A stretch of 64,000 nt of DNA, taken from contig NZ_UPPP01000074.1 in assembly GCF_900476375.1 (NCBI RefSeq), forward strand, positions 1-64,000, written 5' to 3'. The notes below the pieces were generated by a model. The model made no database searches. It worked only from the letters and a program-made list of their open reading frames with translations, and was not told the DNA's origin. Numbering within the stretch: the stretch's first letter is position 1; each line of letters opens with the position of its first letter. This DNA is from Allolucifera butyrica (GTDB taxonomy: Bacteria; Bacillota; Negativicutes; Sporomusales; UPPP01). A program made the position numbers and the translations under genes. Positions 16,235-25,003 of this stretch are shown here, piece by piece.

Positions 16235-16459
16235 AGGCCGGAAATAGTTTGTTTCTTCCCGCATCGTTGGAGACTGCCTGCTTACGTCCGAATCCGGATG
16301 CAGTTCTTTCTCCACCTCATTCATCGGCGGATGCAGTTCGTTAGCAACTTCTGCAATATCAGACACATTTGCATTTGCATTTGCCACCGTTGCTACCATC
16401 GAGACGCCAAGAAATACACTCAGAGCAAATCCCGCTAAAACCGTATTAAGCTTTTTCAT
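16223..16459 (-). CDS. Small secreted protein with a repeated ELHP motif
   Basis: A protein of 78 residues behind GGAGAA. Residues 1-29 are a signal peptide. The mature part of about 49 residues is charged and has two related segments, ANELHPPMNEV and EKELHPDSDV. It has no cysteines and no known domain. The coding end forms one arm of the terminator. Confidence 0.7.
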   Translation of the reverse strand: MKKLNTVLAGFALSVFLGVSMVATVANANANVSDIAEVANELHPPMNEVEKELHPDSDVSRQSPTMREETNYFRPKNN

Positions 16460-16563
16460 TACCTAATTCTCCTTCTATATACAGTCTATTATAAAAAGCA
16501 ATTAAAACAGATTTATTATATCAGAAATTAGAGTGCTGGTCTAAGTGTAAATTTTTCCTAGCC

Positions 16564-16630
16564 GAGTCTGCTTAAAAAGCGCATCAAACCCCATTTTTCG
16601 CAGTTCTCTGCATTATTTCGGAGCGCGCAT
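16564..16630. repeat. Partial copy of MITE-like family B
   Basis: Starts GAGTCTGCTTAAAAAGCGCA and runs closely parallel to the left end of the complete element at 26699-26871 for about 67 bases. The right terminal repeat is missing. Confidence 0.65.
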
Positions 16631-16658
16631 TAAACAAACTCCGGTCTGGTATTATTTG

Positions 16659-16735
16659 CAAATTAGGACTTTTGTTCTATAAAAATAGAACGGAAGTCTG
16701 ATAACAAATCTTTAATTTATCACGATGAATAAATT
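16659..16735 (+). promoter_or_regulatory. Conserved leader before cheX, shared with the ArsA gene
   Basis: A 77-base block nearly colinear with 22699-22774 (upstream of the ArsA-type gene). It has an outer stem GACTT/AAGTC, an inner stem GTTCTA/TAGAAC, then the invariant string GTCTGATAACAAAT and, later, CACGATGAATAAA. It could be a promoter for an alternative sigma factor or an RNA element. Together with the family B fragment it fills the 320-base gap. Confidence 0.5.
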
Positions 16736-16779
16736 GTAAGCTTTAAATTGGACTGCTGAATCAAGGAGGTGAGGTAGCG

Positions 16780-17235
16780 ATGGACGCACGGTTTGTCAAT
16801 CCGTTTATTGCTGCTTTGTCCGATGTGCTCCCTCAATTAGGATTTAAAAATATTGCGAGAGGAAAAGTATTTACCAAAGATCAGTTTCTCGACAGCCTGG
16901 GTGTCACTGTAAATGTAGAATTGGTCACCCAGACTACCGGTAATGTAGTGTTCAATATGACGGAAGAAGTGGCCAAAAAACTATCTTCCGTCATAATGAT
17001 GGGTGCCATAGTAAACAAATTGGATGATATAGCGCAAAGCGCACTGTGCGAAATGGCCAATATGGTGACCTCTACCGCGGCGACTTCGCTTAAAAACAAC
17101 GGAATCCCGGTTAAGCTTGCGCCGCCCGCATTATCGCAATGCACTTCCCAGATTAAAATCTGCAATACAAATTATATTGGTCTGGAAATGACTGTCGATG
17201 AACTGATGATCGAAATAAGCATTGGCCTGAATTAG
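16780..17235 (+). CDS. cheX: Chemotaxis phosphatase CheX
   Basis: A protein of 151 residues, full length for the CheC/CheX/FliY family, which dephosphorylates CheY-P. The catalytic helix carries the ExxN pattern in ALCEMANMVTSTAATSL; only one such helix is present, as in CheX. ATG is preceded by AAGGAGGTG. No other chemotaxis gene is in the window. CheX-like proteins are also used outside flagellar chemotaxis. Confidence 0.85.
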   Translation: MDARFVNPFIAALSDVLPQLGFKNIARGKVFTKDQFLDSLGVTVNVELVTQTTGNVVFNMTEEVAKKLSSVIMMGAIVNKLDDIAQSALCEMANMVTSTAATSLKNNGIPVKLAPPALSQCTSQIKICNTNYIGLEMTVDELMIEISIGLN

Positions 17236-17252
17236 AATAAGAAAACAACCTG

Positions 17253-17525
17253 TTATTTCCTAGGTTTTATTGGCACTTTGAGCATTTGTCCCGGATAAAT
17301 CTGCGCATTCGTATTTAAATGGTTTATTTGTTTTATGGCCGTTGTCAGCTCTCTTATATCGTCTTTATTGGTCACATATTTGGCGGCAATGTTCCATACT
17401 GTATCACCGGCCCCGACAGGAACGACGGTAAACCGGTCGGCAGCGAAATAAGCGTTAGAACTGGCTAACGGGGTAATCGACCATAAAGCAAGCATCACGG
17501 AAAAAATTAATATCGTTTTCGTCAT
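17253..17525 (-). CDS. LysM protein, YneA-like SOS cell division suppressor
   Basis: A protein of 90 residues: an N-terminal hydrophobic signal or anchor (residues 4-25) and one LysM domain (about residues 38-86, GDTVWNIAAKYV to YPGQMLKVPI). This is the architecture and size of YneA, the division inhibitor of the Firmicute SOS response. Two LexA-type palindromes lie 18-66 bases upstream of the start. YneA acts at the membrane/cell wall by delaying septation. lexA itself is not in the window. The call rests on architecture plus operators; a plain LysM wall protein is the alternative. Confidence 0.7.
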   Translation of the reverse strand: MTKTILIFSVMLALWSITPLASSNAYFAADRFTVVPVGAGDTVWNIAAKYVTNKDDIRELTTAIKQINHLNTNAQIYPGQMLKVPIKPRK

Positions 17526-17542
17526 ATCTCCGCACCTCTTCC

Positions 17543-17590
17543 AAACATATGTTCAACCTTGCATTTATTTTATCACAGTACATATGTTCG
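17543..17590 (-). promoter_or_regulatory. Two LexA boxes upstream of the LysM gene
   Basis: GAACATATGTTT (minus strand, 17543-17554) and CGAACATATGTA (17579-17590) both fit the Firmicute SOS box GAAC-N4-GTTC with at most one or two changes. Their centres are 36 bases apart. Confidence 0.75.
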
Positions 17591-17619
17591 ATGCAAGAGG
17601 TTTTCCCCAAAAACAGAAC

Positions 17620-20600
17620 TTATGTTTGTTTTTGTTCGAGACTGGAATAAATTCCGGTCTCACTGCCTATCCCTTCCGGCTTCACCTTAAACCAGGCTGC
17701 ATACATTGTGGGCAGAACCAGCAGTGTTAATACAGTGGCCCCAAATAAGCCGCCGCCGATAGCAACCGCCATGGGTCCCCAAAAGGTGCTTGGCACTAAG
17801 GGAACCATCCCCAGTATGGCGGCGGCGGCCGTAAGCATAATCGGGCGGAATCGCAGCACTGCCGAATCAATAATAGCATTCCACGGTGACTCGCCGCCTT
17901 TAATATGCTGTTCGATCTGATCAATCAGGATCACCGAATTCCGGATAATCATACCGCCCAGCGCCAAAATTCCCAATTCGGCTACAAACCCCATGGGACG
18001 CTGAGTCAAAAGCATGGACAGACTGACGCCGATAATTCCCAGTGGTGCGGTCATTACTGTTAAAAAAGCCAGTGACATCTTTTGCAGTTGAAGCATCAAC
18101 AGGGTAAGAATAATGACCACCATCGCCGGCACGGGCTGCAGCAAAAAGCCGATAGAAATTTGGCTTCTTTCCAGGGAACCGTCGACCTGGATGCTATAAC
18201 CCGGCGGCAGGCTTTCCCGCAAATTTTTCAGTTTTTCATATACTTCTTTCGTGGCATCATTCCCGGTCACGCCCGGGACCGCGTTGGCCTGCACCGTGAT
18301 TGTCGGTTTGAGATTACGCCGCCAAATCAAGCCATCCTCGGCTTGATAGCTTATTTTGGCAATCTGGTCTAAAGGTACAAATTGGCCGTTGCCGATATGG
18401 ATCATAAGATCCTTAATTTGAGCCAGATCGTTTCGATTGTGCGGTGCAATCCGGAATACAATATCTACGGTTTTATCTTTTTCGCGAAACTCGGATATAA
18501 CTGCCCCCGATAGCTGGGTTTGCAAATTGGCCGCCAGGGTTTGACTGTCGATCCCCAGCATTCGCGCTTTATCCTGATCTACTGCCAAATGCATGGTTGG
18601 GCTTTTTTCCATCCAGTCAAAATTGACATCCGTAAGCTTGGGATCAGCCGTCATCACGCCACCTACCTGCCGGGCAATTTCCCGTACTTTGGCGGAATCA
18701 TAACCGCTGACCCGTAACATAACCGGATAGGCGGAAGGGGGTCCGGTCTGAATTAATTTAATATTTCCCCGTACATTGGAAAAACCGCCGGCCAATAACT
18801 GATTTATTTTCCGTTCCAATGCCTCCCGGGCCGCCACATTTTTGGCGACAATAACAAACTGGGCATAATTGTTGGCCGGAAGTTTCGGTTCTGTAGTCAG
18901 CACAAAGCGGGGAGCGCCTTCACCGACATAGTAGCTGTAGTTGTCAATATTAGGATCGCCGTCCAGATTGCCGGCGAACCGTTTTACTTCGCCTTCTGTC
19001 GCCTTCAACGAAGCACCTTGCGGCAACGTTAATTCCACAATCAGTTCCGGCCGCATTGAAGGCGGGAAAAATTCCTGCTTTACCAATTTCAGCAGGAAAA
19101 TGGAGCCGGCAAAACAGAGGACGGTAATACCAAGCACCAGTTTCCGGTGACTCAGGCACCAGATCAGTATTTGCCGGAAAAACCGGTAAAACTTCGTATT
19201 ATATACATCGTGTCCGCCTTCGCCGCCATTTTTAACTTTTATCAGATTATACCCCAAAAGCGGCGTAACCAGGACGGAAACGATCCAGGATATTACCAAC
19301 GCAATGGTGATCACGGTGAACAAACTGTGGGTAAACTCTGCAGCAGCGCCTTGGGCAAATCCGATCGGGATAAAACCGGCGCAGGTAATTAAAGTTCCCG
19401 TCAGCATGGGAAAGGCAGTCGCCGTATAGGCGAAACAGGCCGCCTTAAACCGGTCCCAGCCCTGTTCCAGTTTCACGCTCATCATTTCCACGGCAATAAT
19501 CGCATCGTCCACTAACAGCCCCAGAGCAATGATTAAAGCTCCTAAGGAAACCTTATGCAAATCTATTCCCAGTATCTTCATACAGGTAAAGACTCCGGCA
19601 ATAACCAGCGGAATACATAACGCGACCACGATGCCGGAGCGTACACCAAGGCTCAGAAAACTGACGGCCAAAACGATGAGTATCGCTTCCCGCAGCGATT
19701 TAACAAAGTCATCAATGGATTCTTCCACCACTTTAGGCTGGTTTGAGACCTGGCTGATTTCATAACCGAGGGGTAAATCCTTTTTAATTTGGCCGATTGT
19801 TTTTGCTAAATTCTGGCCCAAAGTAAGAATATTGCCGCCCTTATCCATGGAAACAGCAATGCCGATAGCCGGCTGACCGTTAAAAAACATCTTGGGTTCG
19901 ATCGGCTCGGCATAACTTCGCCGGACTTTGGCAATGTCCCCCAGACGAAAGGTACGGCCGTCAGCCCGGATGGGCAGGCTGCGGATGCTCTCCAGATCAT
20001 CAAACATACCGCTGACCCGCAGGCAAACATTATCGGAGGCTGTTTCAACCATGCCGGCAGAAGCCATGGCATCCTGCGCCTTCACAGTATTGATGATCAG
20101 GTTAGGGTCAATCCCTAGTTGAGCCAGTTTACTGTTTTCCAGGTCAATATAGATTTTTTCATCTTGTACCCCTAATAGCTCAACCTTTTTTACATTGGGA
20201 ACACCCAGCATAATGCGCCGTATCTTTTCCGCCCGGTCCCGCATTTCTTCATAAGTAAAACCATCGGCAGTCAAGGCGTAAATGGAACCGAATACGTCGT
20301 CAAACCGGTCGTTGAAAGCGGGACCGACGACTCCCTGCGGCAAGGTTCCCTTAATATCATTGACCATGTTGCGCACTTCCAGCCAGGTTGGCCGGATGTC
20401 CTTTTCCTTGACCGTATCCTTTAGCGTTACATAGACTACCGCCTGTCCCGGCCGTGAATAACTCTTCAGATAATCCAGACCAGGCGTATCCTGCAGCTTT
20501 TTTTCTATTTTGTCGGTTACTTGTTCTTCCACCTGCCGGGCGCTGGCGCCCGGCCAGGCCACCGAAACAATCATCTGGCGGATTACAAAATCGGGATCTT

Positions 20601-20715
20601 CCATTCTTCCCAGATGAAGGTAGGAGAAGGTTCCCATAATAAACGTCATGATAATAAAGTAATAGACAAGCTGTTTATGATTCAGCGCCCATTCGGTCAG
20701 ATTCAGCCGCTTCAT
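17620..20715 (-). CDS. RND efflux pump inner-membrane subunit (system 1)
   Basis: A protein of 1031 residues with the RND layout: span 1 at about 15-33, a large periplasmic loop, spans 2-6, a second loop from about 545, then spans 8-12. Span 4 has ALGLLVDDAIIAVEM with the paired aspartates of the proton path. It belongs to the AcrB/CzcA superfamily. Substrates cannot be read from sequence; drugs or organic compounds are most likely because heavy-metal signatures are not evident. Its ATG overlaps the adaptor gene stop in ATGA, so both are co-translated. Confidence 0.92.
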   Translation of the reverse strand: MKRLNLTEWALNHKQLVYYFIIMTFIMGTFSYLHLGRMEDPDFVIRQMIVSVAWPGASARQVEEQVTDKIEKKLQDTPGLDYLKSYSRPGQAVVYVTLKDTVKEKDIRPTWLEVRNMVNDIKGTLPQGVVGPAFNDRFDDVFGSIYALTADGFTYEEMRDRAEKIRRIMLGVPNVKKVELLGVQDEKIYIDLENSKLAQLGIDPNLIINTVKAQDAMASAGMVETASDNVCLRVSGMFDDLESIRSLPIRADGRTFRLGDIAKVRRSYAEPIEPKMFFNGQPAIGIAVSMDKGGNILTLGQNLAKTIGQIKKDLPLGYEISQVSNQPKVVEESIDDFVKSLREAILIVLAVSFLSLGVRSGIVVALCIPLVIAGVFTCMKILGIDLHKVSLGALIIALGLLVDDAIIAVEMMSVKLEQGWDRFKAACFAYTATAFPMLTGTLITCAGFIPIGFAQGAAAEFTHSLFTVITIALVISWIVSVLVTPLLGYNLIKVKNGGEGGHDVYNTKFYRFFRQILIWCLSHRKLVLGITVLCFAGSIFLLKLVKQEFFPPSMRPELIVELTLPQGASLKATEGEVKRFAGNLDGDPNIDNYSYYVGEGAPRFVLTTEPKLPANNYAQFVIVAKNVAAREALERKINQLLAGGFSNVRGNIKLIQTGPPSAYPVMLRVSGYDSAKVREIARQVGGVMTADPKLTDVNFDWMEKSPTMHLAVDQDKARMLGIDSQTLAANLQTQLSGAVISEFREKDKTVDIVFRIAPHNRNDLAQIKDLMIHIGNGQFVPLDQIAKISYQAEDGLIWRRNLKPTITVQANAVPGVTGNDATKEVYEKLKNLRESLPPGYSIQVDGSLERSQISIGFLLQPVPAMVVIILTLLMLQLQKMSLAFLTVMTAPLGIIGVSLSMLLTQRPMGFVAELGILALGGMIIRNSVILIDQIEQHIKGGESPWNAIIDSAVLRFRPIMLTAAAAILGMVPLVPSTFWGPMAVAIGGGLFGATVLTLLVLPTMYAAWFKVKPEGIGSETGIYSSLEQKQT

Positions 20716-21797
20716 GGTGCGTCACCCGCCAGGCGCACCGTTTGCCCTTCCTGCAGCTTATGGATTCCGGCGGTTACAATCACGTCGCCGTCTTGCAGCC
20801 CTGCCAGAACTTGTACCTGATTATCACCAAATGCGCCGATTTGAACCGGTCTAAGATGGACGCTGCCATTCGTAACAGCCCATACCCCGGGTGTATTGTC
20901 CGTCTGATAAAGGGCCGAGAGTGGAATATAGGCGTTTTTTTGATTTTGCTGGTCAACTACCTGCACTGATGCAGTCATGCCCAACTTAATCTCCGGCGAT
21001 GGATTTGTTAAATGAATCCGTACTTTAAAAGTTCGTGAAACCTTGTCGGCGATGGGGGAAATTTCTCGTACTTCGCCGGCAGTGACAAGCCCCGGCAAAG
21101 CCCAAAAGGAAACTTTAATTTGTTGTGCTTTGCGCAGTTCCTCGATACGGTTTTCCGGAACATGAATCTCTATTTCCCGCTCCCCGTCCTGTACCAGGGT
21201 AATCACCGGCTGTCCCGCACTCACTACCTGGCCGGTTTCCGCAGCAATAGCGGAAATCACTCCCGGTTTATCCGCAACCAGTTTACTGTAGTCTAATTGA
21301 TTAACACCCTGCGAATACTGGGCGGAAGCCTGCCGTACGGCTGCCACGGCCACATCGTAGGCATTTTGATATTGGTCCAGTTGGGCGCGGCTGATAGCAT
21401 GATCTTCATATAATTTCCGGTAGCGGTTCAGATCATTTTTCGCCAGCTCTAGCTGCGACTCAGCCGAGTAGACCTGCGCAGAATGAATGGCCACGGTCTC
21501 TTTTATGTCCTGGGGATCGATCTCCAGGAGAATGTCCCCCGGCTTTACAATGCTGCCAAGTTCGACCTTGCGGCCGATGATTTTGCCGCCGACTTGAAAA
21601 GCGAGCTGACTCTCATATCTTCCTCTTACTTCGCCGGAATAGCTTGCGCTTTCTCCCCCTCCCGTTAACTGTACTACTTTAGTCCGGACCAGGGGCGCTT
21701 CGGTTGCTGCCGTCGTTGTTTTGGCACAGCCTGAAAGCAGCAAACAAATCCCCAGAACGGCAATAACTATAAAAATTGGGTCAAAATTGTTTCGCAT
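20712..21797 (-). CDS. RND periplasmic adaptor (membrane fusion) lipoprotein (system 1)
   Basis: A protein of 361 residues with a lipoprotein signal (lipobox LLSGC) and the HlyD/AcrA order: lipoyl halves (KPGDILLEIDPQ, GQPVITL), an alpha-hairpin between about residues 100 and 160, a beta barrel and a membrane-proximal domain (KLQEGQTVRL). It connects the RND pump to an outer membrane channel. AGGAGG precedes the ATG by five bases. Confidence 0.92.
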   Translation of the reverse strand: MRNNFDPIFIVIAVLGICLLLSGCAKTTTAATEAPLVRTKVVQLTGGGESASYSGEVRGRYESQLAFQVGGKIIGRKVELGSIVKPGDILLEIDPQDIKETVAIHSAQVYSAESQLELAKNDLNRYRKLYEDHAISRAQLDQYQNAYDVAVAAVRQASAQYSQGVNQLDYSKLVADKPGVISAIAAETGQVVSAGQPVITLVQDGEREIEIHVPENRIEELRKAQQIKVSFWALPGLVTAGEVREISPIADKVSRTFKVRIHLTNPSPEIKLGMTASVQVVDQQNQKNAYIPLSALYQTDNTPGVWAVTNGSVHLRPVQIGAFGDNQVQVLAGLQDGDVIVTAGIHKLQEGQTVRLAGDAP

Positions 21798-21976
21798 TTT
21801 TTCCTCCTTTGCAATTTTTATTCCGGGTCATGGAAAAGCCGGTTGTCATAACCAAAAAACTATTTTGGTGTTTAAGTTTCTTAATGGTAAAATTTTTTAT
21901 ATATCCCGCTTTTCGCAGGCCTATGTCAATTGTCGCTCTAAGTTCAAGGTGCGAAATGGGGGATGTATTCTCTCTG

Positions 21977-22558
21977 CTATTTTTTAATCAAAGCATGCAC
22001 AATGAAATCCACCAGAGCCTCCGTATAATAGCCCTGCGCCGCCTTATTCCGGTCTAATTCAATTGTCCGCATATAACTAAACGCCTCGAATAACTTCAGA
22101 CCGGCATAAGCCACAAACTGTTCATCCACATCCCGGATTTTACCTTGTTTCTTCCCTTCGACGATGATATCGGCAATCATTGCTATCAATTCGTCTCGAA
22201 TTAAAGAATGGGATTTTGTACTCAAAAAATTAGAAAAGAGAATTTCGTCATCTTTTAGCAGTCTTGTCAGAAAGTTATCCTCATTAAAATAGCCGATTGC
22301 CGTCCGCATCATTTGGAGCAGCTTGTCAAGCGGATCATTGATTTCTCTGATGGAAGCAAAAATAATATCCCGGGCTTTGCGTTTTTCCCTGATAATCAGG
22401 CAGGTAAACAAGTCTTCTTTGTCTTTAAACTGTTCATAAACCGTCTTTTTGGAAATTCTGCAATCCCGGCTGATCTCATCCATGGTTGTTTTTTTATAAC
22501 CAAACCGGTCAAATCGCTCTTTCGCCTTGTCGAGAATGTCGTTTTTTAGATCATCCAA
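21977..22558 (-). CDS. TetR/AcrR-family regulator of RND system 1
   Basis: A protein of 193 residues. The helix-turn-helix covers residues about 15-55, with TTMDEISRDCRISKKTVYEQFKDKEDLF. The C-terminal ligand domain has no specific signature. I prefer TTG at 22558 because AGTGGTG lies before it; another TTG at 22576 lacks a ribosome site. It is upstream of, and co-oriented with, the adaptor and pump genes with a 179-base gap, so it probably represses that operon and itself. Confidence 0.85.
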   Translation of the reverse strand: MDDLKNDILDKAKERFDRFGYKKTTMDEISRDCRISKKTVYEQFKDKEDLFTCLIIREKRKARDIIFASIREINDPLDKLLQMMRTAIGYFNEDNFLTRLLKDDEILFSNFLSTKSHSLIRDELIAMIADIIVEGKKQGKIRDVDEQFVAYAGLKLFEAFSYMRTIELDRNKAAQGYYTEALVDFIVHALIKK

Positions 22559-22698
22559 AATATCACCACTTACCAAGCATTTAATAGATTACCAAATTCA
22601 TCCTTTCAACCCATAAACTATTATAGTGTTTTAGTTTTCAAAAAGCAAGCGCATTTAGGCAAACACCAGGACCACAGCTTGCCAAAGCGATTCTCCGA

Positions 22699-22774
22699 CA
22701 AATCAGGACTTTAGGCCTACAAAAAATAGTACATAAGTCTGATAACAAATTTATAAATTAACACGATGAATAAA
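22699..22774 (+). promoter_or_regulatory. Conserved leader before the ArsA-type gene, shared with cheX
   Basis: Closely parallels 16659-16735: outer stem GACTT/AAGTC, then GTCTGATAACAAAT and CACGATGAATAAA at matching spacing, ending 65 bases before the start codon. Confidence 0.5.
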
Positions 22775-22839
22775 ATGAATGCCTTATTTCAGCTCTTCCC
22801 TAAGAGGAGTTGATTTGACGAAATGCGGGGAGGGTTATT

Positions 22840-24057
22840 ATGCGGGTTATCCTTTACACCGGAAAGGGCGGCGTCGGCAAAACCAGCCTGGCTGCAGCCA
22901 CAGCGATGGCCTCGGCAGCTTCAGGCAAAAAAACAATTGTCGTAAGTACAGACACTGCTCACAGCCTGGGAGATTCCTTCGGTATGGAATTAAACAATGA
23001 ACCATTACAGATCCGGGAAAATCTTTGGGCGCAGGAAATCAGCACTTTATCCAGTACGGAACGGTATTGGAGTAAAGTGCAAAATTATTTATCCTCCCTG
23101 TTCGTATCACAGAATATTAATGATATTACCACGGAAGAATTGATGGTTTTTCCGGGACTGGAGGAACTCTTCCGCCTGCTGGAAATTCTCACTCACTGTC
23201 AGGAGGGGAAATATGACGTGGTCATTGTTGACTGCGCACCAACCGGCGAAACACTCAGACTCCTTAGTTTTCCTGAAGTTCTCAAATGGTGGCTGGAAAA
23301 AATATTTCCCAAACAAAAGTTATTTTTCAAAGTTGCCCGCCCTGTCGCCAAATCAGTTGTCGGCGTTCCGCTGCCTACAGATGATGCCCTGGAGGGAATC
23401 GCCGAATTAATCCGGCATATCCGGGAAATGCACGCTCTATTAGCCAACCGGATGATCACTTCCGTCAGATTGGTAGTAAATCCTGAAAAAATGGTCATCA
23501 AAGAAGCAGAACGCAGTTTCATGTATCTAAGTTTATTCGGTTTTAATACCGACGCAGTGATCGTTAACCGTTTGCTCCCCCCGGTGGATTTGGGCCAATA
23601 CTTTGAAAAGTGGAGCCAAATACAACACACTTACCTCCAGTATATTAAAAATCAGTTCAGTCCCGTACCGGTTCTCACCGTGCCGTTGTTCGCGGAAGAA
23701 GTCGCAGGTTTTGCCGCCCTGGAAAAAATGGGTAACGAATGCTTTGGTGATTTGCTGCCTACGGGGTTCTTCTACTGCGGGCAAACGCAAAAAATCAGCC
23801 GGGCCGGTGACCAGTATATTCTGGAACTAAAACTGCCGTTTGTGAGTAAAGACGAGATTGCCTGGTCCCAAAAAGACGATGAGATTACAATCAGGGTAGG
23901 GGAATACAAACGGAATCTCCATTTACCCCGCCAGTTACAGGGTTGCTGCGCTACCCGGGCAAAGGTAAATGCGGATGTGCTGATGATTGAATTTGAAGGG
24001 CCAAAAACGGCGGTCTACGGAACAAAAGAAATTTCTTACCGCGTTAATTGTAAATAA
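22840..24057 (+). CDS. ArsA/GET3-family ATPase
   Basis: A protein of 405 residues starting MRVILYTGKGGVGKT, the deviant P-loop with signature lysine. Switch I is STDTAHSLGDSF and switch II VIVDCAPTGETLRLL. The last roughly 90 residues form an Hsp20-like ArsA C-terminal domain (LELKLPFVSKDEI to VLMIEFEGP). No arsB, arsR or arsD is nearby, and such single-ATPase proteins in Firmicutes are unlikely to be arsenite pumps. A role in handling membrane or spore proteins is possible but unproven. It has its own terminator and the conserved leader shared with cheX. Confidence 0.85.
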   Translation: MRVILYTGKGGVGKTSLAAATAMASAASGKKTIVVSTDTAHSLGDSFGMELNNEPLQIRENLWAQEISTLSSTERYWSKVQNYLSSLFVSQNINDITTEELMVFPGLEELFRLLEILTHCQEGKYDVVIVDCAPTGETLRLLSFPEVLKWWLEKIFPKQKLFFKVARPVAKSVVGVPLPTDDALEGIAELIRHIREMHALLANRMITSVRLVVNPEKMVIKEAERSFMYLSLFGFNTDAVIVNRLLPPVDLGQYFEKWSQIQHTYLQYIKNQFSPVPVLTVPLFAEEVAGFAALEKMGNECFGDLLPTGFFYCGQTQKISRAGDQYILELKLPFVSKDEIAWSQKDDEITIRVGEYKRNLHLPRQLQGCCATRAKVNADVLMIEFEGPKTAVYGTKEISYRVNCK

Positions 24058-24091
24058 AAAGCGCTTTCATCAGTCGATGAAGCGCTTTTTC
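24056..24091 (+). terminator. Terminator of the ArsA-type gene
   Basis: AAAAAGCGCTTCATC-type stem (AAGCGCTTTCATC with GATGAAGCGCTT) followed by TTT. Confidence 0.85.
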
Positions 24092-24204
24092 CTTTTCAAT
24101 CCCCCTTCCCCCACTCCCGCTTTATCTCCTATTTCCCGACAGGAAAACCGCATATCGATAACGAAGTGGTTTTTAATACTAAATGGTTGGGAGTGTTATC
24201 TTTT

Positions 24205-24864
24205 ATGATTAAAGGTGTAATCTTTGACATGGACGGTGTCATTATTGACAGCGAGCCGCTGCATCATAAAATATTTATGCAGTATACCCGTTCGGAGTTA
24301 GGGCTTGCTATCTCCGAGGAAGAATATAATACCTTTATCGGCAGTACCAATCTCTATATGTTCTCGACGCTAAAAGCCAAATATGGCATTAAAAAGGAAC
24401 TTACCACGCTGATTGCAGACTACGAACAACGTTATGTTGATTATTTATTAACAGCGCCGGATGAAAAACCCCTTGCCGGTGTTGATCTCCTAATCAATAA
24501 ATTAAGTTCCCAGGTAAAATTGGCGTTGGCCTCCTCTTCCCCCCGCAAACACATTGATATTATTTTAAACATGTTTCATTTAACGGATTTGTTTGCCGTC
24601 AAAATAAGCGGTCTGGAAGTAGCAAACAGCAAACCGGCGCCGGATATCTTTCTACGGGCGGCAGAACTTTTGGCTCTTCCCCCGGAGCAGTGCCTGATAA
24701 TCGAAGACTCAAAAAACGGCGTAACGGCGGCAAAAACAGCCGGGATGAAATGCCTTGGTTTTTACAACCCCAACTCCGGTGCCCAGGACTTATCCCGGGC
24801 TGATAGGGTCATTAAAGATTTTAATGAAATCATCACCCGAACGGATTGGTTATTAAATCTCTAG
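24205..24864 (+). CDS. HAD-family phosphatase/phosphoglucomutase-like hydrolase
   Basis: A protein of 219 residues. Motif I is FDMDGVIIDSEP, motif II ALASSSP, motif III SKPAPDIF and motif IV IIEDSKNGV, all HAD superfamily marks with a C1 cap as in beta-phosphoglucomutase and related sugar phosphatases. ATG at 24205 starts directly before the motif; an upstream ATG at 24166 would add 13 unlikely residues. Substrate not assignable. Confidence 0.85.
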   Translation: MIKGVIFDMDGVIIDSEPLHHKIFMQYTRSELGLAISEEEYNTFIGSTNLYMFSTLKAKYGIKKELTTLIADYEQRYVDYLLTAPDEKPLAGVDLLINKLSSQVKLALASSSPRKHIDIILNMFHLTDLFAVKISGLEVANSKPAPDIFLRAAELLALPPEQCLIIEDSKNGVTAAKTAGMKCLGFYNPNSGAQDLSRADRVIKDFNEIITRTDWLLNL

Positions 24865-24928
24865 TGCTCTGTTAACCCTAAATCTGTAGGATGAATTGCG
24901 AGAGATTTCTCGTCCTGCACGGCGGAGT
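24861..24928. repeat. Partial copy of MITE-like family A
   Basis: From CTAGTG through GGATGAATTGCGAGAG to CGTCCTG and GGCGGAG it follows the left half of the element at 33316-33480 with scattered changes. The right terminal repeat is absent. It begins at the stop codon of the HAD gene. Confidence 0.65.
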
Positions 24929-24956
24929 AAAAAATTCCTGCTGCAGTCAGGTAAAA

Positions 24957-25000
24957 GAGGGTGTTCCCCGGCTTAGCTTGGGAAACACCCTCCTTAGTTT
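24957..25000. terminator. Bidirectional terminator between HAD gene and glnS
   Basis: GAGGGTGTTCCC pairs with GGGAAACACCCTC around a short loop, followed by TTAGTTTT on the plus strand. Confidence 0.8.
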
Positions 25001-25003
25001 TAC

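Noticed and set aside
21955-21985. Possible third copy of family B (GTGCGAAATGGGGGA)
   Set aside because: Only about a dozen bases match the interior of the complete element; no terminal repeat.
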